From contig NZ_FNCZ01000003.1 in the NCBI RefSeq assembly GCF_900099995.1, positions 186,001-250,000 of the forward strand: a stretch of DNA of 64,000 nt, in the 5' to 3' direction. The position numbers were made by a program, and so were the translations under genes. Origin of the DNA: Winogradskyella thalassocola (GTDB lineage: Bacteria > Bacteroidota > Bacteroidia > Flavobacteriales > Flavobacteriaceae). Shown piece by piece: positions 16,465 to 24,729 of this stretch; the stretch's first letter is position 1; each line of letters starts with the position of its first letter. The notes under the pieces were generated by a model. It searched no databases. It saw only the letters and a list, made by a program, of their open reading frames with translations, and had not been told where the DNA came from.

Positions 16465-16478
16465 CTATATCGATATAG
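16465..16478. promoter_or_regulatory. Perfect 14-bp palindrome upstream of the DUF6515-like gene
   Basis: CTATATCGATATAG is a perfect palindrome in the 254-base gap before the gene starting at 16620. It could be an operator. I could not place a full promoter near it. Confidence 0.4.
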
Positions 16479-16619
16479 TTTTCTTGTTCGTAGATACAAT
16501 TGTAGCAACCGTCTATTTGCTTTTTATTTCATAAATAATACAAATACCTTTAAACTATCAATTACAAATAAAGTCTTATTTAAAGATTAAAAAAGTTGAA
16601 CATATTAAAAACTAAAATT

Positions 16620-17225
16620 ATGAAAGTACTTATCAAAACAATAGTATTGTCAGCATTGGTGCTGATAGGAATGTCAACACAGGTTTCAGCTCAAACAAAA
16701 CGAAGTAATTCTAAAACAGTAACTACGACCACAACAAAGCGAATTAGCGCCATTGCAAAAAAGACAACATACAATAGAATTTCGAGTTCAAAAGTAACCT
16801 ACAAAAAACCGACTAAGAAAGTGGTATCCGTAAGATCGGTGCCGAATAGAACGGTTGTGACACATAATGGTCAAAATTACTATTATGGAAATAATAAGTA
16901 TTATACCCAATCTAGAGGACGTTACATTGTTATAGCACCAAAGGTAGGGTTTAGAATAAAAACGTTACCTGTTAACTATAAACGTATTAGTTATAATACG
17001 CGTAACTATTACAACGCACAAGGTATCTTTTATGTTCAAATAAATAATGAATATGAAGTGGTAGATCCAGAAGTAGGCACCGTTGTTTACGAGCTTCCAG
17101 AAGATTACGAAAAAGTAACCATAGACGGACAAACCTATTACGAATATGCCAATATACTTTACGAAAAAGTACAAGTAGATGGCACAAGAGCTTATGAGGT
17201 TGTTGGTATTATAGATATAGAATAG
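16620..17225 (+). CDS. Secreted repeat protein (DUF6515-like)
   Basis: The start is the ATG at 16620; an in-frame TTG eight codons earlier is unlikely because the signal peptide (residues 1-25, ending VSAQ) begins cleanly here. The 201-residue product has a basic Thr/Lys/Ser-rich linker (26-75) and then three related units of about 35-40 residues, each built on a G-x-x-YY-x-x-x-x-x-YY core and a V-P-x-V-G-x-x-x-x-x-LP segment. This matches DUF6515-type proteins of Bacteroidota. It is periplasmic or extracellular; the function is unknown. Confidence 0.78.
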   Translation: MKVLIKTIVLSALVLIGMSTQVSAQTKRSNSKTVTTTTTKRISAIAKKTTYNRISSSKVTYKKPTKKVVSVRSVPNRTVVTHNGQNYYYGNNKYYTQSRGRYIVIAPKVGFRIKTLPVNYKRISYNTRNYYNAQGIFYVQINNEYEVVDPEVGTVVYELPEDYEKVTIDGQTYYEYANILYEKVQVDGTRAYEVVGIIDIE

Positions 17226-17267
17226 AACAAAGAATGAATTAGATAGATTAGATTAGTTGTTTAGAAG

Positions 17268-17302
17268 AGAAGGAGGGTAGTTTTAAAAGCTATCCTCTTT
17301 CT
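17268..17302 (+). terminator. Terminator between convergent genes
   Basis: A 13-bp stem with two G-T pairs (17268-17280 with 17290-17302) and a 9-base loop is followed by a moderately T-rich run. It lies between the gene ending at 17225 and the minus-strand gene ending at 17338. Confidence 0.6.
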
Positions 17303-17337
17303 GTTTCTAAGTGTAAAACAGAGTTGAAAATTGAGTA

Positions 17338-17649
17338 TTAGTTTTTAGAATTATCCAAGCCCCATTGGTCTAAGTTTCTTAAAATAGCTTCTAAAGATTC
17401 TCCTTTAGAGCTTAATTTGTATTCTACTTTTGGAGGTACAACGGGAAAAATAGTTCGTTTAATTAGTCCATCTTTTTCTAACTCTCTAACCGTTTGTGTA
17501 AACATTTTATTAGAAATGCCTGGTATTTTCTTTTGTAATATTCCAGAGCGCAGTCCTCCTTCTAGTAAATGAAATAAGACTAGAGGTTTCCATTTTGTTC
17601 CTATTAAACTCATGGTGAAATTTAAAGGGCAGTTAATTTCTTTTTTCAA
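17338..17649 (-). CDS. HxlR-family winged-helix regulator
   Basis: A 103-residue MarR-like winged-helix protein of the HxlR group: conserved Cys7 in the CPLNFTMSLIGTKWKPLVLFHL segment, the GGLRSGILQKKIPGISNKMFTQTVRELEKDGLI recognition region and a wing (RTIFPVVPPKVEYKL). HxlR proteins are dimeric and often respond to electrophiles or oxidants through that Cys. The only start that keeps Cys7 is TTG at 17647-17649; the first ATG is 12 codons in and would lose it. It is divergent from a VOC protein gene, its probable target, with palindromes in the shared region. Confidence 0.88.
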   Translation of the reverse strand: MKKEINCPLNFTMSLIGTKWKPLVLFHLLEGGLRSGILQKKIPGISNKMFTQTVRELEKDGLIKRTIFPVVPPKVEYKLSSKGESLEAILRNLDQWGLDNSKN

Positions 17650-17701
17650 AATTATGTTTTTATAATGTTGGCAATCATTATTTTACTCGTTTTGGTAACT
17701 A

Positions 17702-17716
17702 TACTACTTTTTAGTA
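17702..17716. promoter_or_regulatory. Inverted repeat in the HxlR/VOC intergenic region
   Basis: TACTA-CTTTT-TAGTA is a perfect 5-bp inverted repeat, sitting just upstream of the palindrome at 17722-17736. It may be a second half of an HxlR operator. A longer-range pair, TTGGCAAT (17668-17675) with ATTGCCAA (17721-17728), also spans this region. Confidence 0.45.
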
Positions 17717-17721
17717 AGTTA

Positions 17722-17752
17722 TTGCCAATATGGCAAATATAGATTAATTTTG
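17722..17752 (+). promoter_or_regulatory. VOC-gene promoter overlapping a palindromic operator
   Basis: TTGCCA-ATA-TGGCAA (17722-17736) is a perfect inverted repeat whose first three bases are the -33 element TTG; 20 bases later lies a perfect -7 box TAATTTTG (17745-17752). A dimer on the palindrome would block the -33 region. The ATG of the VOC gene is at 17771. Confidence 0.65.
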
Positions 17753-17770
17753 TAATCTAAATTATAAGTT

Positions 17771-18283
17771 ATGACTATAAATAAAAATTACCCGAAATCA
17801 TTTTCACATATTGGGATCACAGTCCCTGATATTAAAAAAGCCGTTAAATTCTATTCTGAAGTTATGGGCTGGTACATTATTATGGAACCTTCAACCGTTA
17901 AAAAAGAAAGTGAAACCGCTATTGGTCTCATGTGTATTGATGTTTTTGGAGACGATTGGGAAACGTTTGAAATTGCTCACATGTCCACGTCAGACGGTAT
18001 TGGTATTGAGTTGTTTTCTTTTCCGAATGGAGTAAAAGAAGCACCGGAGTTTAATCCTTTTAATACAGGACTTTTTCATTTCTGTATTCAAGACCCAGAT
18101 ATCGAAGGTTTGACTAAAAAAATTGTGGATTACGGCGGGAAGCAACGTATGCCTATTCGTGAGTATTATCCAAATGACAAGCCTTATAAAATGGTGTATG
18201 TTCAAGACCCTTTTGGGATTGTATTTGAGATTTATACACACAGTTATGAATTAACGTATTCTTCTGGAGCTTATGCGAAGTAG
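17771..18283 (+). CDS. VOC/glyoxalase-fold protein
   Basis: A 170-residue protein with the two beta-alpha-beta-beta-beta units of the vicinal oxygen chelate fold: SHIGITVPDIKKAVKFYSEVMGW (12-34) and LFHFCIQDPDIEGL (about 97-110), closing with VYVQDPFGIVFEIYTHSYE. Candidate metal ligands are His13, Glu76, His99 and Glu156 or nearby residues. Members include glyoxalases, ring-cleaving dioxygenases and antibiotic-binding proteins. Divergence from an HxlR regulator suggests detoxification of a reactive aldehyde or phenol; the substrate is inference. Confidence 0.88.
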   Translation: MTINKNYPKSFSHIGITVPDIKKAVKFYSEVMGWYIIMEPSTVKKESETAIGLMCIDVFGDDWETFEIAHMSTSDGIGIELFSFPNGVKEAPEFNPFNTGLFHFCIQDPDIEGLTKKIVDYGGKQRMPIREYYPNDKPYKMVYVQDPFGIVFEIYTHSYELTYSSGAYAK

Positions 18284-18427
18284 GTCACTGCAGTTAAAGA
18301 AGCTATTAATAGTTTTATTCAGAACGATGGTTGTATTTTAATTCCTCTGAATGTTTTTAAATATGTTTCAGCGAATATTTAATGGGGTGAGGTATTAGCT
18401 TCGGATAATTTATTAAATATATGATGC

Positions 18428-18463
18428 TTTGGACAAATATGAGACATAGAAAAACTAACTTTG
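18428..18463 (+). promoter_or_regulatory. Candidate promoter for two small unknown genes
   Basis: TTTG (18428-18431) and TAACTTTG (18456-18463) match the Bacteroidota consensus, though the 24-base spacing is on the long side. A transcript from about 18470 would lead into the ATG at 18520. Confidence 0.45.
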
Positions 18464-18519
18464 CGCTTTACTAGGTGTAACTATCTGTGTCGAGTGATTT
18501 AATACGAATTAATACTACT

Positions 18520-18849
18520 ATGGAGCAATCAGAATTTTTAGAAAAAAATATATTTATAGATTTAGAAAATGTGAATGATGGGTTTGACGATGTGTCTATT
18601 CATTATTTTTCGGAAGCAGATTTTGCAACCGTTCTTAAAAGAGCTGAGCATTTTGGGCTTAGTATTTATAAAATTGAACCGTCATTAGAAGGTAAGGCAT
18701 TTAATGTTGCTGATCATGATGCTTTTAGAAAGAAGGCCACCGATCCAAAATGGTATACTAAGGCCTTTTCAGACTTTAAGAAACTTCAAGAAGGATTGGT
18801 ATATTCTGCGGCTTACAAAGTTTCTAAAAAGCTTTTAGACCGCGAGTAA
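18520..18849 (+). CDS. Unknown small acidic protein
   Basis: A 109-residue soluble protein starting MEQSEFLEKN; an in-frame GTG at 18487 is less likely because the candidate promoter would then leave almost no leader. It is mixed alpha/beta by look (IFIDLENV, VSIHYF, TVLKRAEHFGLSIYKIEP) with a basic Trp/Tyr segment (DPKWYTKAFSDFKKL). No motif or family is recognised. It is 29 bases from another small gene and probably co-transcribed. Confidence 0.65.
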   Translation: MEQSEFLEKNIFIDLENVNDGFDDVSIHYFSEADFATVLKRAEHFGLSIYKIEPSLEGKAFNVADHDAFRKKATDPKWYTKAFSDFKKLQEGLVYSAAYKVSKKLLDRE

Positions 18850-18878
18850 GATTTTATTGATCTCACATTTTTAAATTT

Positions 18879-19256
18879 ATGAACTACCAAGATGTTTTTA
18901 TAGAGTTCTGGGAACTGGTAAAGCAAAGTATAGAAGATCGTACTTTTGCAAAACTAACTATGGCTAAAACTATAGGTAAACCCGAATTAAAAAATATATT
19001 TCTTAGACCAATCTATGATAAAGATGATTTTAGGGTGATGCTTAAATACAGTTTTAGGCCAAGAGAAACTGAAGACATCGAAGAAGAGATAGCTTTAGAG
19101 GAAGCATTAATTATTTTAAAAGCACATTTGAAAACCTCTTTTTTATCGGTTATATTATTTAGTACTACAAAAGATGTTGCTTTTAAAGTGAATAAAAAAG
19201 GAATAGGTAGTATTACGGAAAGTTCGCCTACGTTTAAAAACGTGATGCAGGCTTAG
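18879..19256 (+). CDS. Unknown small protein
   Basis: A 125-residue soluble protein: an amphipathic N-terminal helix (MNYQDVFIEFWELVKQSIED), a KTIGKPELKNIFLRPI segment, an acidic helix (EDIEEEIALEEALIIL) and a final beta-rich part. I do not recognise the family. It is followed by a good terminator, so it closes the two-gene unit that starts at 18520. Confidence 0.68.
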   Translation: MNYQDVFIEFWELVKQSIEDRTFAKLTMAKTIGKPELKNIFLRPIYDKDDFRVMLKYSFRPRETEDIEEEIALEEALIILKAHLKTSFLSVILFSTTKDVAFKVNKKGIGSITESSPTFKNVMQA

Positions 19257-19315
19257 ATTAAAACTAGGCGCTCATTTGTTGCTAGATATATCATAATAAT
19301 TTTAAAATTTTATAG

Positions 19316-19346
19316 AATCCCGCGTCTTTGACTTGGGATTTTTTTT
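19316..19346 (+). terminator. Intrinsic terminator, near copy of the one at 9358
   Basis: A 9-bp stem with one mismatch and one G-T pair (19316-19324 with 19332-19340) runs into eight T. Fifteen bases across the loop and right arm (CTTTGACTTGGGATT) are identical to the terminator at 9358-9387. Confidence 0.85.
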
Positions 19347-19381
19347 AGTTTAAAACAACACAAGTGCATATCATTTAGATT

Positions 19382-19400
19382 ACTTAGTAGCTATCTAAGT
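19382..19400. repeat. Inverted repeat upstream of the DUF3857 pair
   Basis: ACTTAG (19382-19387) and CTAAGT (19395-19400) flank a 7-base spacer containing TAGCTA. It lies about 100 bases upstream of the ATG at 19503 and may be an operator for the two-gene unit. Confidence 0.35.
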
Positions 19401-19502
19401 TTAAGTCTATATTTATAAAAATCAAGGATTATTCATAAAAAAAAACAAATTAAATATATATTGCAAGATGTAATCAATTCTCTAAAATGTTTGCCTCTTT
19501 TT

Positions 19503-21332
19503 ATGAATAGTTTATTTAAAGTATCTATTTTAATCCTATTAATATGCATGTTTTCAGAAGGGTCTTCACAAAATATGCATATAGTATCGAAGTTTGAAAA
19601 AATTAAGATTCTTAAGGATTCATCTTTTGCGAATGAAATCACTATCAATTTTCCGTATAGTGAAGAGCCAAGACTTTATCCTATTTTTTATGACATAGAA
19701 CTAGAGAAGGTATCAGATATTGAGCTTTTTGAGAAAAAAGGGAGGCGCCTAAAAAAGATAGCCTTAAAAAAGATCAAAGAAGAGCAAGTTGATTTAGATT
19801 TTATAACAAGTCAAAAAGTGAAATCTGTCTTTATTCCGGCAGAAATAGAAGTACAATTAACCTATACAGTGACGTGTAACGAATTAATGTATTTTTCAAG
19901 ATTGCCGTTGTTTTCATATAATCAGATTGATACTTTAAATTATGAAATAGATATTCCTCATGAGTTTGAACTAAAGCATAATACCATTCATAAAGAGTTA
20001 TTAACATCTCATTCGATCGATTCAACTAATACAGAAAACAGTTGTTTATGGAAAATAAAAGTGTCACCGATGAAAGTAGAGCCAGACCCATTGCAGTTTT
20101 TTGGGATTTATAAAAACATGAAAGTGCCATTAATGCGAATGTTAGTCATGCCTAAATCGTATAAAAACCAATCTACTAAATATATGAATGATTGGTATTT
20201 TGAAAATGTATTACCTCAAAAAGGCTTAAATGCAGATGTAAAGCAAAAATTAGATGAATTAACTTATGGAGTTTCGGATTTATCAGAAATAGTTAATATT
20301 ATTTATGACTATGTTAGGCGTAATTTTAAATATGTAGCCATAGAAATTGGGATGGGGGCATTTATTCCCTCACATGCTAATACTGTTTTTCTTAACAAAG
20401 AAGGGGATTGTAAGGATCTTTCAAATTTTTTGTCAGAAGCATTACAGTACAAAGGTATTATTAGTGATTTGGCTTTAGCTGCGACTTTCGATCATATTAG
20501 TGATTGTGATTTTCCATCATTGAGTTCTGCTAATCATGTGATTTGTGTAGCGTATATTAATGATACAAAGATATTATTAGATCCAACAGATCCCATACAT
20601 GTTGAAGGTACACCTGTGCAAAGTCTTCAAGATCGCACAATATTAATTGTCAATGCCGAAGGTGGTTCATTTTATAAGGTAGAGCGGTTTAGACCAAATG
20701 ATAACAAAATTAATTATCAATTAGATTTAAAAATCAACCCAAATAATGATTTGATAGAAGGAGACTTTCAAATTAATTACAAAGGAGTTTCTGGTAATTA
20801 TTTAAGACGCCTTAAAGATTATGAAGGGCAAAAGGATTTTGCGACATCTAGCAACACTTTTTTTGAAGGGATTTTAGGAAATCAAAAAATATCTAATTTA
20901 GTCATGGCAGATGTGCCAGAAGAATTAGAGTTTAAAGGAGATATTTCTATTAATGGAAAAACGTTTAATGATGGTTCAAGCAGATATTTGTTTGTTGATT
21001 TTCTACCAAGGTTAATAGATGTGGAGAGTAGAGAGACACTGATAGAGGGCACCTATTTAAATAATACGTTTCATAAAATAGTCAATGCGCGAATCAAACT
21101 AAACGAGTCTATTGAGTTGTTTGAGTCCATTGAGCATTATTATGAAGAAGAAGGTGTGTCATTAAAAGTGACTATTAATGCTGTTTCTAATATGGAAATT
21201 GAATATTATTACGATTTCGTTTTCGACCATATTTTTGTGGAAAAGGAAAATATCAATGCTATTAATAAAATTTTGAATTCATTTAAAACGATAATTAATG
21301 AACCGATTGTTCTCAAAAAACTTAAAGGCTAA
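19503..21332 (+). CDS. DUF3857/transglutaminase-like secreted protein
   Basis: A 609-residue exported protein starting at ATG 19503, which gives a compact signal peptide ending near residue 23. An N-terminal DUF3857-type beta domain (about 30-240) is followed by a papain-like transglutaminase domain with all three catalytic residues: Cys303 in EGDCKDLS, His345 in SANHVICV and Asp360 in LLDPTDP. The last 200 residues are beta-rich. Relatives are presumed periplasmic peptidases or amidases; no substrate is established. It overlaps the next gene by 35 bases, so the two are coupled. Confidence 0.82.
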   Translation: MNSLFKVSILILLICMFSEGSSQNMHIVSKFEKIKILKDSSFANEITINFPYSEEPRLYPIFYDIELEKVSDIELFEKKGRRLKKIALKKIKEEQVDLDFITSQKVKSVFIPAEIEVQLTYTVTCNELMYFSRLPLFSYNQIDTLNYEIDIPHEFELKHNTIHKELLTSHSIDSTNTENSCLWKIKVSPMKVEPDPLQFFGIYKNMKVPLMRMLVMPKSYKNQSTKYMNDWYFENVLPQKGLNADVKQKLDELTYGVSDLSEIVNIIYDYVRRNFKYVAIEIGMGAFIPSHANTVFLNKEGDCKDLSNFLSEALQYKGIISDLALAATFDHISDCDFPSLSSANHVICVAYINDTKILLDPTDPIHVEGTPVQSLQDRTILIVNAEGGSFYKVERFRPNDNKINYQLDLKINPNNDLIEGDFQINYKGVSGNYLRRLKDYEGQKDFATSSNTFFEGILGNQKISNLVMADVPEELEFKGDISINGKTFNDGSSRYLFVDFLPRLIDVESRETLIEGTYLNNTFHKIVNARIKLNESIELFESIEHYYEEEGVSLKVTINAVSNMEIEYYYDFVFDHIFVEKENINAINKILNSFKTIINEPIVLKKLKG

Positions 21333-23322
21333 CATATTTATTATAGGTATAAGTTTACTCTTTTTAAGTCTTAAACCTTCAGAAGTAAAAACAGAAGATC
21401 CGTTTTTAGAGCTTTGTAAGAATTCGGATGCTTATTATTTACATTCTTACAGAGATGTTACGTATGCAAAAAACTGGCTGAGATACAAAATGTATGTGTC
21501 AGTTAATAATAAGTTAGTTGTCAATACGACGAAGGGGGTAGAGGATTATGCTTTTTTAAATTTAGATGAATATGTTAGTAATCATTTACAGACAATTAAA
21601 ATTAGAACTCTAAAGGCAGATGGTTCTGTTGTAGAGCTAGATTCTAGTTTGGTATTTAAACGAAGTTCTGAAAGAGAGAAATTTGGTACTATAAGCTATC
21701 CTGTACCGGCAGTTGAGCCTGGAGATACCATTGAAACCTCATATGTGTATTATAAAAATTTAAAAGAATCGGAGTTGTTGAATTATGTTGATTTATATTC
21801 AGATTTACCGAGTGTAAATTCGCAATATTCAGTAAAAACGGGTACGAATTTGTTAGTGCGATATAAATCTTATAATGATTTTCCAGAGCCAAAAATAGTG
21901 AGTAATGATTCTATTATTTATTTACAATTTTCAAAGGATAAAATTGAAGGTGTAGTTAAAAATGACTTAAACTGTTTGCCGTGTGAAAAACCATACTTGT
22001 ATTATACATTAGAAAATAAAGACAGTGAATTGAAAACTTGGAAGGATGTATATAACATAGAGTTTAATTTTCTTACGCAACCAATGGCCTTAGATTCTGA
22101 TAGGTCATCGTATTATAAAAGATGGAAGCGCAGAGTGATTGGAGCTGCTCAAGACAGCTCTAAATATTACAAGTTTAATTTATTGCATAATGAAGTCTTA
22201 AATAACTTTACGATGCAACCGACAGATGGAAACGAGTTTATAAAATCGAATGGTTATTTTTTAAAGGAGCAGAGGTTCGATCCGTTCAGTATTAGACGAT
22301 TTTACAGGCAGCTATTAGAAGATTTAGAGATTGACTATTGGGCTGTATTTGGTAGAGAAAAACGTTTGGGGCCAATAGATACCCACTTAATTAGAAAGGG
22401 TGAATTTGGACACATATTTTTTGCTTTTGAAAATGAAAATGGTCATCTAAAGTTCTTATATCCTCACGAAGATTTTTATATGTATCAAATTGATGAAATT
22501 CCTACAGCTCTTTATAATACTGAAGCTGTATTGGTTAAGTCTTATTATAGTAGTAAGAAAAAGAAGAAAGATAAATTTATTGATAGAGATTTAAAACTAG
22601 CAGAAGTTGATTCGGTAGCTGTGAACGTCATTGATTTGCCAGAAATGAATTCAAATCATAACAACCTTAATCAAACGATTTACGGTAAAGTAGATATTGA
22701 ACAAAAAACGACAGCCTTTAAATATAGGTTTAGGGTTTCGGGAGGGCCGTCAACGGAATTGAGATCATTTTTTAGTATACTTAATCAAAATGAAGAAATA
22801 AGTGATTTTTACGATTCTTTAACCGAATTTGAGGGTGAGGACAATACCATACAGATCGACACTGTCTTTAACAGAACTCTAAATAGTAATAAGCCATTTA
22901 CTTATATAATTAACGGTGAGGGTACTTTAAATAATGCAGTGACATTTATTAATGATAGTTTAGTTAGTCTTTCTATTGATAAATTGATTAACCATAAAAC
23001 GATAGAGACTAATTCGGAGACTTCTGAGTTGAGCTATTATTTAGACTTTAGTTACTCTGATATCTTAATGTTTAATTTAGAATTTCCATGCGCTATAGAG
23101 GTATTAGGTATCGAAGATGGTAATATTAAATTTAATAGTGATGTTGGAGACTATACATTTGAGGCAAAAACGATACAGGACAACCAACTTAGAGTAGACT
23201 CTTATTACAATGTCTTAAAGAGTACAATCTCAAGTGGTGAATTTGAAGACTTGAAACTGCTAAATGAGCAGGTGAAAAGTGCAAAAAACAAAAGATTGAT
23301 TATTAAATTAAAAAGGACTTAG
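21298..23322 (+). CDS. DUF3857-like protein lacking the catalytic Cys
   Basis: A 674-residue exported protein with an N-terminal hydrophobic leader (about 10-26), a DUF3857-like domain with the GVEDYAFLNLDEY and SYPVPAVEPGDTIETSYVY segments (about 80-150), and a region (about 290-420) that corresponds in place to a transglutaminase domain. The GDC-type Cys motif is not there: the matching stretch reads SNGYFLKEQRFDP. It therefore looks like an inactive partner of the protein encoded just before, with which it overlaps by 35 bases. The assignment as a pseudo-enzyme is inference from the missing motif. Confidence 0.75.
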   Translation: MNRLFSKNLKANIFIIGISLLFLSLKPSEVKTEDPFLELCKNSDAYYLHSYRDVTYAKNWLRYKMYVSVNNKLVVNTTKGVEDYAFLNLDEYVSNHLQTIKIRTLKADGSVVELDSSLVFKRSSEREKFGTISYPVPAVEPGDTIETSYVYYKNLKESELLNYVDLYSDLPSVNSQYSVKTGTNLLVRYKSYNDFPEPKIVSNDSIIYLQFSKDKIEGVVKNDLNCLPCEKPYLYYTLENKDSELKTWKDVYNIEFNFLTQPMALDSDRSSYYKRWKRRVIGAAQDSSKYYKFNLLHNEVLNNFTMQPTDGNEFIKSNGYFLKEQRFDPFSIRRFYRQLLEDLEIDYWAVFGREKRLGPIDTHLIRKGEFGHIFFAFENENGHLKFLYPHEDFYMYQIDEIPTALYNTEAVLVKSYYSSKKKKKDKFIDRDLKLAEVDSVAVNVIDLPEMNSNHNNLNQTIYGKVDIEQKTTAFKYRFRVSGGPSTELRSFFSILNQNEEISDFYDSLTEFEGEDNTIQIDTVFNRTLNSNKPFTYIINGEGTLNNAVTFINDSLVSLSIDKLINHKTIETNSETSELSYYLDFSYSDILMFNLEFPCAIEVLGIEDGNIKFNSDVGDYTFEAKTIQDNQLRVDSYYNVLKSTISSGEFEDLKLLNEQVKSAKNKRLIIKLKRT

Positions 23323-23547
23323 TTGTATGTTGATTAATTGCTAGTATAAATATTTGAGAAGCGGCGTTCTAACTAAATTTTTATATATCGTAATGGCTAT
23401 TGAATTCTTGCGCATCTATGATGAGTCATGCGTATGTGTTATGGAAGCTACGTAAGACATATTTGCTTTTTCTTAATAAGAATTGAGCCGAAAATCTTAG
23501 TGCTAATCATTTCAAAAAAATATAATCCAAGTATTCCACTAATTAAC

Positions 23548-23575
23548 TACATTTGCAATCGCAAAATTTGCGATT
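23548..23575 (+). promoter_or_regulatory. ychF -7 box with a 19-bp operator-like palindrome
   Basis: TACATTTG (23548-23555) is a perfect -7 box; no TTG lies at the right distance upstream. The next bases form AATCGCAAA-A-TTTGCGATT (23557-23575), a perfect 9-bp inverted repeat covering the expected transcription start. Confidence 0.55.
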
Positions 23576-23589
23576 AAAAATTAACAAGT

Positions 23590-23625
23590 TTCCCGCTTTT
23601 GTGGGAACGAAAAACAAGTTTTTCG
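23590..23625 (+). promoter_or_regulatory. Two stacked hairpins in the ychF leader
   Basis: TTCCCGC-TTTT-GTGGGAA (23590-23607) is followed at once by CGAAAAA-CAAG-TTTTTCG (23608-23625), whose last base touches the ATG at 23626. The second hairpin would hide the ribosome landing site, so the leader could control translation. Confidence 0.55.
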
Positions 23626-24720
23626 ATGAAAGCTGGAATTGTAGGATTACCAAACGTAGGAAAGTCAACCTTATTTAACTGTTTATCTAATGCAAAAGCG
23701 CAAAGTGCTAATTTTCCGTTTTGTACAATAGAGCCTAATATTGGTGTGGTAAATGTACCAGATCCAAGATTACAAAAATTAGAAGAACTCGTTAACCCAG
23801 AGCGTGTGTTGCCAGCAACTGTAGAGATTGTTGATATTGCAGGTTTAGTAAAAGGGGCTTCTAAAGGTGAAGGTTTAGGGAATCAGTTCTTAGCTAATAT
23901 TAGAGAGACGGATGCTATTTTACATGTATTACGTTGTTTTGATAATGATAATATTGTGCATGTTGATGGTAATGTAAATCCTATTAGAGATAAGGAGACT
24001 ATCGATATGGAACTGCAGCTTAAAGATCTAGAAACAGCTGATAAGAAGTTAGAAAAAGTGAAGCGTGCTGCCAAAACAGGTAATAAGGAAGCGCAGAAAG
24101 AAGAAGCAGTACTTTTAAAAATAAAGCAAAATTTAGAAGCTGGTATTTCGGTAAGAGCTTTAGAGTTTTCGGAAGAAGATTATGAAGAGTTTGTAAAGCC
24201 ATCACAGTTTATTACAGATAAACCTGTAATGTACGTATGTAACGTTGATGAAGGTGCGGCGACTACAGGAAATGCTTATGTAGATAAAGTAAGAGAGGCC
24301 GTTAAAGATGAAAACGCTGAGGTTTTAGTTTTAGCAGTTGGTACAGAAGCAGATATTAACGAATTAGACGATTACGAAGAGCGTCAGATGTTTTTGGCTG
24401 ATATTGGTTTAGATGAACCTGGTTCTGCTAAATTAATTCGTTCAGCTTATAAATTGTTAAAGCAGCAAACGTATTTTACTGCGGGAGTTAAAGAAGTAAG
24501 GGCTTGGACTGTAAATATAGGTGCAACAGGTCCACAAGCGGCAGGAGTTATTCATACCGATTTCGAAAAAGGATTTATTAGAGCGGAAGTTATTGCTTAC
24601 AACGATTTTGTAGAATTTGGAAGTGAAGCTAAAGTAAAAGAAGCTGGTAAAATGCGAGTAGAAGGAAAAAACTATATCGTTAAAGATGGAGATGTAATGC
24701 ATTTCTTGTTTAATGTGTAA
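23626..24720 (+). CDS. ychF: Redox-regulated ATPase/GTPase of the Obg-like YchF family
   Basis: YchF/OLA1 is a ribosome-associated P-loop ATPase. The 364 residues match the family length and begin [15 protein letters not shown], with P-loop GLPNVGKS (7-14), a switch region [17 protein letters not shown] (about 69-85), an NVDE base-recognition motif in place of NKxD (about 206-209), a coiled-coil insert (about 125-190) and a C-terminal TGS domain (about 280-364). A GTG 27 bases earlier would add residues absent from the family and lies inside a leader hairpin. NVDE is the known reason YchF prefers ATP. Confidence 0.95.
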   Translation: MKAGIVGLPNVGKSTLFNCLSNAKAQSANFPFCTIEPNIGVVNVPDPRLQKLEELVNPERVLPATVEIVDIAGLVKGASKGEGLGNQFLANIRETDAILHVLRCFDNDNIVHVDGNVNPIRDKETIDMELQLKDLETADKKLEKVKRAAKTGNKEAQKEEAVLLKIKQNLEAGISVRALEFSEEDYEEFVKPSQFITDKPVMYVCNVDEGAATTGNAYVDKVREAVKDENAEVLVLAVGTEADINELDDYEERQMFLADIGLDEPGSAKLIRSAYKLLKQQTYFTAGVKEVRAWTVNIGATGPQAAGVIHTDFEKGFIRAEVIAYNDFVEFGSEAKVKEAGKMRVEGKNYIVKDGDVMHFLFNV

Positions 24721-24729
24721 CTTGCATAA

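Larger units (their letters stand above)
23323..23625. other. Gene-free 303-base region before ychF
   Basis: The left 220 bases show only short imperfect repeats (for example CGCAT and ATGCG around 23412-23440) and no open frame or RNA gene. The right part carries the promoter box and leader structures described in the next two entries. Confidence 0.6.
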
